From Henckelia pumila (Eukaryota; Streptophyta; Magnoliopsida; Lamiales; Gesneriaceae), in the NCBI RefSeq assembly GCF_033568475.1, contig NC_133123.1:4030001-4094000 (forward strand): 64,000 nt of DNA, given 5' to 3'. The stretch's first letter is position 1. The number at the start of each line of letters is the position of its first letter. The notes below the pieces were generated by a model. That model searched no databases and had not been told where the DNA came from. It saw nothing but the letters and a program-made list of their open reading frames with translations. A program made the translations under genes and the position numbers. Shown in pieces: positions 59,106-64,000 of this stretch.

Positions 59106-61118
59106 CTAGTAGGGTCCAGGTCGGATTAGCCCTTTCGGGACCCATACCTGGAACACCCTTACAGGTTTGCCCGTGTGTGTGTCCAGAAATCTGTGCGGTC
59201 GATAAGCAGTAAATGTGTGTGCTTGTGAGGTTGCTGTGTGCTGCTTGCCTTTTTGATCTTTATCAGTTAGCATGTACCTCTTTTGAACTGGCCTGCAATT
59301 AAAGTACTGGTAAGGCTTCTCCTTTGACCATCTTCTCTTAGAGTAGTTAGACTCATTCCATGGCCTTTTGAAATTAGATTGGTTTCCCTTTCTTCTTTCA
59401 TTAGGTTTTGGTTTAATCCAAGTTCCTCTTTGATTAGAGATCTGGGGATCCACATATCCCAGCCCTCTATGCTTAGAGCTTCGTTCGTTAGATACTTTCT
59501 GATTTTTGTCAAAGCTGCACTCATCATGTTCATATATCGTGCTGGACCTGACAAATCTTATTTTGTTAAGATTGCCTTTGTCCAGGCTTGACTGAATACA
59601 AGATTCCATAGACTGTTCATTTGTTCCAAACCCTAGACCGGTTTTGTCATGTGCCGGTCTTTGGATTTCTTGAATCTTGTCAATGGTTACAGAAGATTTA
59701 TTCCAAGCCTTAATTGTTTCAAGTAGTTTTTTGTTCTCAGTCAAGGTTTCTTGGAACACTCTTTTCAAGGTGTCATTCTCAGTAGCCAGCAGACTTAGCT
59801 TGACCTTAAGACCATCAACCTCTTTTCGCTGCATGCAGCTTGATTCGCTTGACTTATCTTTTAGGTCAGCTCTTTCTGCCTTTACCTCCTCGAATTCCTT
59901 GGATAATGCTTTGTATTCATTAGCCATTTCGTGTAAAGCAGTAACTAGATCACTGTGAGTAAATTCAGGTGAACCAAAGTCAAATACCTCCTCAGCTTCT
60001 TCTTCGATGTCAGCCATAAGGCATTCCACATTTTCATCATCGCTGTCATCTGAAGAGCTTCCGGTATTGGGGTTGTCAGAGTCAGACTCAGCCCACTTGC
60101 TTTTGCTTTCGTCTGCTACTAGAACCCTTTGGTCTCTTCCTTTTCTAAACGTCCTCTTGTTCTCCTTGCCCCTTCTTCTTTCGAAGAATTGCTTCTGATC
60201 ATTGCTCTTAGGCTTGGTGCAATCTGCAATGAAGTGGCCTGGCTTGCCACAGTTAAAACAAGTAGGACCATCGTCTGTATGGTCCGATTTATGATAATTT
60301 TTAAATTTAGAATTGTTTTTACGCATAAATCTACCAAATTTCTTGACAAAGAGTGTCATGGCTTCGTTGCTGATTTGCTCAGCTGATCTCTTTGGAGCTT
60401 CCTCGACCGGTGGACGCATCACCGTTGAGGTTAAGGCCTTGGTTGGTTGAGAGGTAGATGGTTCATCTTCTGTCCTCATGTTGAGCTCGAACTCGTAGGC
60501 TTTGAGATCTGCAAAGAGATCATGCAGTTCAACCTTGCTTAAGTCTTTTGACTCCCTCATGGCCACTGTCTTGATCTCCCATTCTTTGGGCAAAGCTCTC
60601 ATAACCTTCACAGCAATTTCACGGTTAGTATAAGTTTTTCCTAAAGCAATAAGATCACAAATGATACTACTGAACCGTTCATCAAATTCAGCCATGGTTT
60701 CTCCTGGCTTCATTTTGGCATTGTCATATTTTTGAATGGCCATGGTGAGCTTGTTTTCCTTGGTCTGGTCATTTCCTTCACACAGCTGAGTGAGCTTCTC
60801 CCAAATCTCTTTTGCTGTGGAGCATGACTTGATTTTGCTGAACATTTTCTTATCCAGTGTTTTGTATAGGATGTCCCGGGCCACATTGTCAAGATTGGCC
60901 TTCTTTTTGTCCTCAGTAGTCCACTCAGCTCTTGGTTTCTCAATCATTTGTCCTGCACCATCGGTTAGAGCTGGGTTGACCTTCATGATTTTGATAGGAC
61001 CGTCTGTTATGACATATAGCATGTCATCGTCCTGTGCTGCAAGATGTGCCTGCATGCGAATTTTCCAGTCATCATAATCTTCTTTAGAAAACATAGGAAT
61101 TTTGTTGAAAGAAGTCAT
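59106..61118 (-). CDS. gag: retrotransposon gag (UBN2-type with CCHC zinc knuckle)
   Basis: The 670-residue capsid/nucleocapsid region of the Copia element. It starts at the ATG 61118, 37 bp inside the primer binding site. Residues 1-220 form the UBN2/Retrotran_gag domain (YDDWKIRMQAHL, AKEIWEKLTQLCEG, MAEFDERFSSI). The zinc knuckle CFNCGKPGHFIADC is at residues 287-300. An acidic stretch (SSDDSDDENVECL) and a coiled-coil region with repeated Leu/Glu/Lys (about 400-480) follow. The C-terminal tail is rich in Lys/Arg/Asn and ends in a WVPKGLIRPGP motif. The TAG at 59106-59108 is followed in the same frame by IWVPK and then protease. It is either a nonsense mutation in an originally fused gag-pol, or a read-through stop. 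I favour mutation because pol has similar lesions. Confidence 0.92.
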   Translation of the reverse strand: MTSFNKIPMFSKEDYDDWKIRMQAHLAAQDDDMLYVITDGPIKIMKVNPALTDGAGQMIEKPRAEWTTEDKKKANLDNVARDILYKTLDKKMFSKIKSCSTAKEIWEKLTQLCEGNDQTKENKLTMAIQKYDNAKMKPGETMAEFDERFSSIICDLIALGKTYTNREIAVKVMRALPKEWEIKTVAMRESKDLSKVELHDLFADLKAYEFELNMRTEDEPSTSQPTKALTSTVMRPPVEEAPKRSAEQISNEAMTLFVKKFGRFMRKNNSKFKNYHKSDHTDDGPTCFNCGKPGHFIADCTKPKSNDQKQFFERRRGKENKRTFRKGRDQRVLVADESKSKWAESDSDNPNTGSSSDDSDDENVECLMADIEEEAEEVFDFGSPEFTHSDLVTALHEMANEYKALSKEFEEVKAERADLKDKSSESSCMQRKEVDGLKVKLSLLATENDTLKRVFQETLTENKKLLETIKAWNKSSVTIDKIQEIQRPAHDKTGLGFGTNEQSMESCIQSSLDKGNLNKIRFVRSSTIYEHDECSFDKNQKVSNERSSKHRGLGYVDPQISNQRGTWIKPKPNERRKGNQSNFKRPWNESNYSKRRWSKEKPYQYFNCRPVQKRYMLTDKDQKGKQHTATSQAHTFTAYRPHRFLDTHTGKPVRVFQVWVPKGLIRPGPY

Positions 61119-61154
61119 GATTTTAAAACTTTAGATCAGCAGTTGAGAAAGGAA

Positions 61155-61169
61155 CCCGCTTTGATACCA
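61155..61169 (-). other. primer binding site (initiator tRNA-Met type)
   Basis: On the minus strand tggtatcaaagcggg lies two bases inside the 5' LTR. The first bases match the complement of the initiator methionine tRNA 3' end (tggtatca-agc), the usual primer of plant Copia elements. Confidence 0.85.
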
Positions 61170-61171
61170 CT

Positions 61172-62419
61172 TGTTGGGATCGGTTCAGAGGGTAGAGGGG
61201 GGGTGAATACACTCTGAAACTTATTTTCTTTCTTTTCAAAATGATCAAGTGAAGTTTAGTTCACTTAATCTGTTTTCTCAACTTCTAAAACGGTTTGAAC
61301 AACTTAAATAGTGCGGAAATAGTTCAGAGGTTTTAGTGATGCAAAGGCAAGTTATAACACGATGTATGAGCAATATATAAGATAAATATGCAGTAAAGAC
61401 TAAGGCACGATTTATGGAAGTTCGAAGGCTTAATCCTTCTACGTCTCCCCTTCTTCCACTTAGGAAGGAATTCACTAGAATACTTTGGTTATTACAACGT
61501 CTTGCAATACACCCACTTCAGACTTAGGACTTATCCAATGCCTAATCCGAAACTCCTAGATTTACACAGATAAGATTCTCAGTTCTTATCAGACTGGTGG
61601 AAGCTTTCAGAGTAGCTTCAAGTCTCTTCAATAATGAATACAGTCCGGTTGAACTTCTCAAACTGCAGAGCGGTCGAGAGGCTTGGAAACCCTAGGATGA
61701 TCCTTGAAGATCAGATATGTAAACTGTAGGCGAGGGTTTATTTGAGCAGCAAGTGAATGATCTTGTAAGTGTGCTCAAGTATTGCTTCAGTATATCAGAT
61801 GAGGACTTCTGATAGTATTCAAGTGATTGAGTTGATTGAGATTTTTCGTGTTGCTTGTCTTCTTCTTGTCACTTCTTGAGCAATCTTCCCTTTATATAGG
61901 TCAATCAACAACGTCTTTATTTTGAACGTTTTGATGCTGCATTGAATGCACATTTAATGCTTCATAAATGCATTGATGATTCTGCATGAAGATCGTACAA
62001 TTCTTTAAATGCAGACAACTTCCAGGGTCCAAAACTGGTATAAACGGTCGAATGCTTTATCTGTAGCCATTCTGCGTTTTTGCCATTTTAGTGCAACCTG
62101 TTGTCTCGATGCAAGAGTCAACAGATCTTCTGATACGCCGGTTCTGCTTTTGATAAAAGATCTTGCAATGAACGTCTTGTCACAAGTATTTGTCTTGAGA
62201 TATCTTGATAAGCAGTTGGCATTCTTCCGGTAGATAGATTTATCCTCTGCTGGTTTGAATAACCAGTCGATAGGCTTGTGACTACAACCGGTCGAGAGAC
62301 AAAGGCGGTTGACAAGCTTCCGGTAGGAGTTGTAGTAGATTCCTGAAATACAAAAGATTGGCAGCACATTCCTATACAATGAGTTGTTGTTTGTTATCAC
62401 CAAAATGTCGGATTCAACA
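61172..62419 (-). repeat. 5' LTR of the retrotransposon
   Basis: 1248 bp, beginning and ending with tgttg/caaca. The TATA box cctatataaa lies at about 61891-61900 on the minus strand, so U3 is roughly 62419-61895 and R/U5 the rest. It has the same length as the 3' LTR, with about 12 differences. Confidence 0.95.
61891..61900 (-). promoter_or_regulatory. TATA box in the 5' LTR
   Basis: cctatataaa on the minus strand, placed centrally in the LTR and present also in the 3' LTR at about 52028-52037. Confidence 0.6.
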
Positions 62420-62424
62420 AAGGC
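62420..62424. repeat. target-site duplication, right copy (aaggc)
   Basis: An exact copy of 51304-51308, confirming the element boundaries. Confidence 0.9.
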
Positions 62425-64000
62425 CATTAAAATAGAGGTTATAAGTGAAATTATTGAGTATATTTTTACTATAAGCATTTTTTATTTTGGAATTTTGAAT
62501 TTATTTTTATTTAATTACTTTAAATATTTTTTTGAAAATATGTCAAAATGCTATATAATTTTACTATATGCATTTGTTTATTTTGCAAAAATTTTAATAT
62601 ACTATTTTTATGACAAAAAATTATTCCTTGCTTAAACAATATATTATTATAAAATTTATATTAGAGTATTATAAATATATGGACAAAAGGGAAAAAAACA
62701 TATAAATTATATGTATGACAAATATTTGACACAATTAATAATAAGATAGAACTAAAGTAGAAGTTATATAATTAAATATATGTCATTAAAATAGTAGTTA
62801 TAAGTGAAATTATTGTGTATTGCATTTAATTATATCTTTGTTTATTTTGAAAAAAATTTAATATACTATTGTTCGATGAAAATAATCTATTTCTTGCTTA
62901 AATAATATTAATATATTATTAAGAAATTTATATTAGAATATTTCAAATACATGGACAAAAGAGAAAAAATATATAAATTATATGTATGACAAATATTTGA
63001 CACAAATAATAATAGGATAAAACTAAGGTGGAAGTTATAGAATTAAATAGAGGCCATTAAGATAGAAGTTATAAGTGAAATTATTGTGTTGTGCATTTTA
63101 CATCTTTGTCCCTATAGTTTTTGTAATTTTACAAATATAACCCTCATTATTATCCCATTTATATAGAATAAAAGGGTAAATATGTGAATTAAATAGATGT
63201 CATTAAAATAGAAGTTATAAATGAAATTATTGTGTATTGCATTTAATTATATCTTTGTTTATTTTGCAAAAAATTTAATATACTATTGTTCGATAAAAAT
63301 AATCTATTCCTTGCTTAAATAATATTAATATATTATTAAGAAATTTATATTAGAATATTTCAAATTACATGGACTAAAGAGAAAAAAAAATATAAATTAT
63401 ATGTATGACAAATATTTGACACAATTAATGATAGGATAAAACTAAAGTGGAAGTTATTGAATTAAATAGAGACCATTAAAATAAAATTTAAATAGATGTC
63501 ATTAAAATAGAAGTTATAAATGAAATTATTGTGTATTGCATTTAATTATATCTTTGTTTATTTTGCAAAAAATTTAATATACTATTATTCGATGAAAATA
63601 ATCTATTCCTTGATTAAATAATATTAATATATTATTAAAAAATTTATATTAGAATATTTCAAATTACATGGACTAAAGAGAAAAAAAAATATAAATTATA
63701 TGTATGACAAATATTTGACACAATTAATAATATGATAAAACTAAAGTGGAAGTTGTTGAATTAAATAGAGACCATTAAAATAGAATTTATAGGTGAAATT
63801 ATTGTGTTGTGCATTTTACATTTTTGTCCCTATCTTTTTTGTAATTTTACAAATATAACCAGCATTATTATCCTCTTTATATAAAATAAAAGGGTAAATA
63901 TGTATATACACAATGTAAAACTTTGTCATGTATTCACACAATTATTTACTATATTGGATTACATCTTTTAAAATTTTTAATAAAATTGTTAGCTCTCTTC
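62425..64000. repeat. AT-rich tandem repeat block, right part
   Basis: The word tgacaaatatttgaca recurs at 62716, 62987, 63406 and 63705 (spacings about 271, 419 and 299), each followed by aattaataat-g/ata and gaagttat. Sub-blocks include a segment at 63100-63180 and again at 63820-63900 (cctata...tttttgtaattttacaaatataacc). The array runs off the window and contains no gene. Confidence 0.7.

Larger units (their letters stand above)
51309..62419 (-). mobile_element. complete Copia-superfamily, Sirevirus-like LTR retrotransposon
   Basis: An 11,111-bp element transcribed on the minus strand. It has two 1248-bp LTRs (61172-62419 is the 5' LTR, 51309-52556 the 3' LTR) beginning tgttg and ending caaca, and a 5-bp target duplication aaggc. 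A primer binding site adjoins the 5' LTR and a polypurine tract adjoins the 3' LTR. The order gag, protease, integrase, reverse transcriptase, RNase H identifies Copia. The large size, the long gag with a zinc knuckle and extended C-terminus, and an extra ORF after pol are typical of Sireviruses (SIRE/Maximus). The LTRs differ at about 12 of 1248 sites by my reading, so the insertion is recent. Six in-frame stop codons interrupt the coding region, so this copy is probably not autonomous. Confidence 0.95.

Overview
This window is nuclear DNA from a flowering plant. It is strongly AT-rich, its genes carry GT-AG introns, and it encodes plant-only families: a bHLH112/123-type transcription factor, an FQR1 quinone reductase, a PBP1/KIC-type EF-hand protein and G-type lectin (S-domain) receptor kinases. 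Transposable elements fill much of the space between them. The accessory ORF3 of the retrotransposon resembles proteins I remember from Gesneriaceae gene models. I therefore lean to a eudicot of the order Lamiales, but that assignment is inference from memory.

Layout. Positions 1-16.5 kb are gene-poor and AT-rich, with simple repeats and small DNA transposons, including a hAT-type element at 3971-5032 and a probable MITE at 11268-11469. An intact seven-exon bHLH gene lies at 16618-18746 (+). A four-exon FQR1 gene lies at 22912-25246 (-), and a single-exon PBP1-like gene at 28666-29031 (-). Positions 29.5-32.7 kb hold clustered repeats: a diverged dispersed repeat, a hAT-type MITE with an exact 8-bp target duplication, an LTR-like fragment, a Tourist-type MITE and a hairpin.

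Positions 32.9-46.7 kb are a head-to-tail array of three S-domain receptor kinase genes (A, B, C), all on +. A and C are open from end to end (814 and 811 codons before the stop). B differs from C by a 22-bp deletion in the EGF-like region. It is frameshifted and would encode only a secreted 328-residue S-locus-glycoprotein-like fragment. B and C are the younger pair and also share about 600 bp of 3' flank. All three keep a 24-bp block containing a W-box core about 200-240 bp before the ATG.

Positions 47.4-51.3 kb and 62.4-64 kb are very AT-rich; the parts next to the retrotransposon carry reiterated repeats. Between them sits a complete 11,111-bp Copia-superfamily (Sirevirus-like) LTR retrotransposon on the minus strand (51309-62419). 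It has 1248-bp LTRs differing at about 12 sites, a 5-bp target duplication, a primer binding site, a polypurine tract, gag, pol, and a long extra ORF between pol and the 3' LTR. Despite the young LTRs, six in-frame stop codons interrupt the coding region, so this copy looks non-autonomous.

No CRISPR array, tRNA, rRNA or recognisable miRNA precursor was found. The most interesting items are the broken receptor-kinase copy with its conserved promoter block, and the uncharacterised ORF3 of the retrotransposon.
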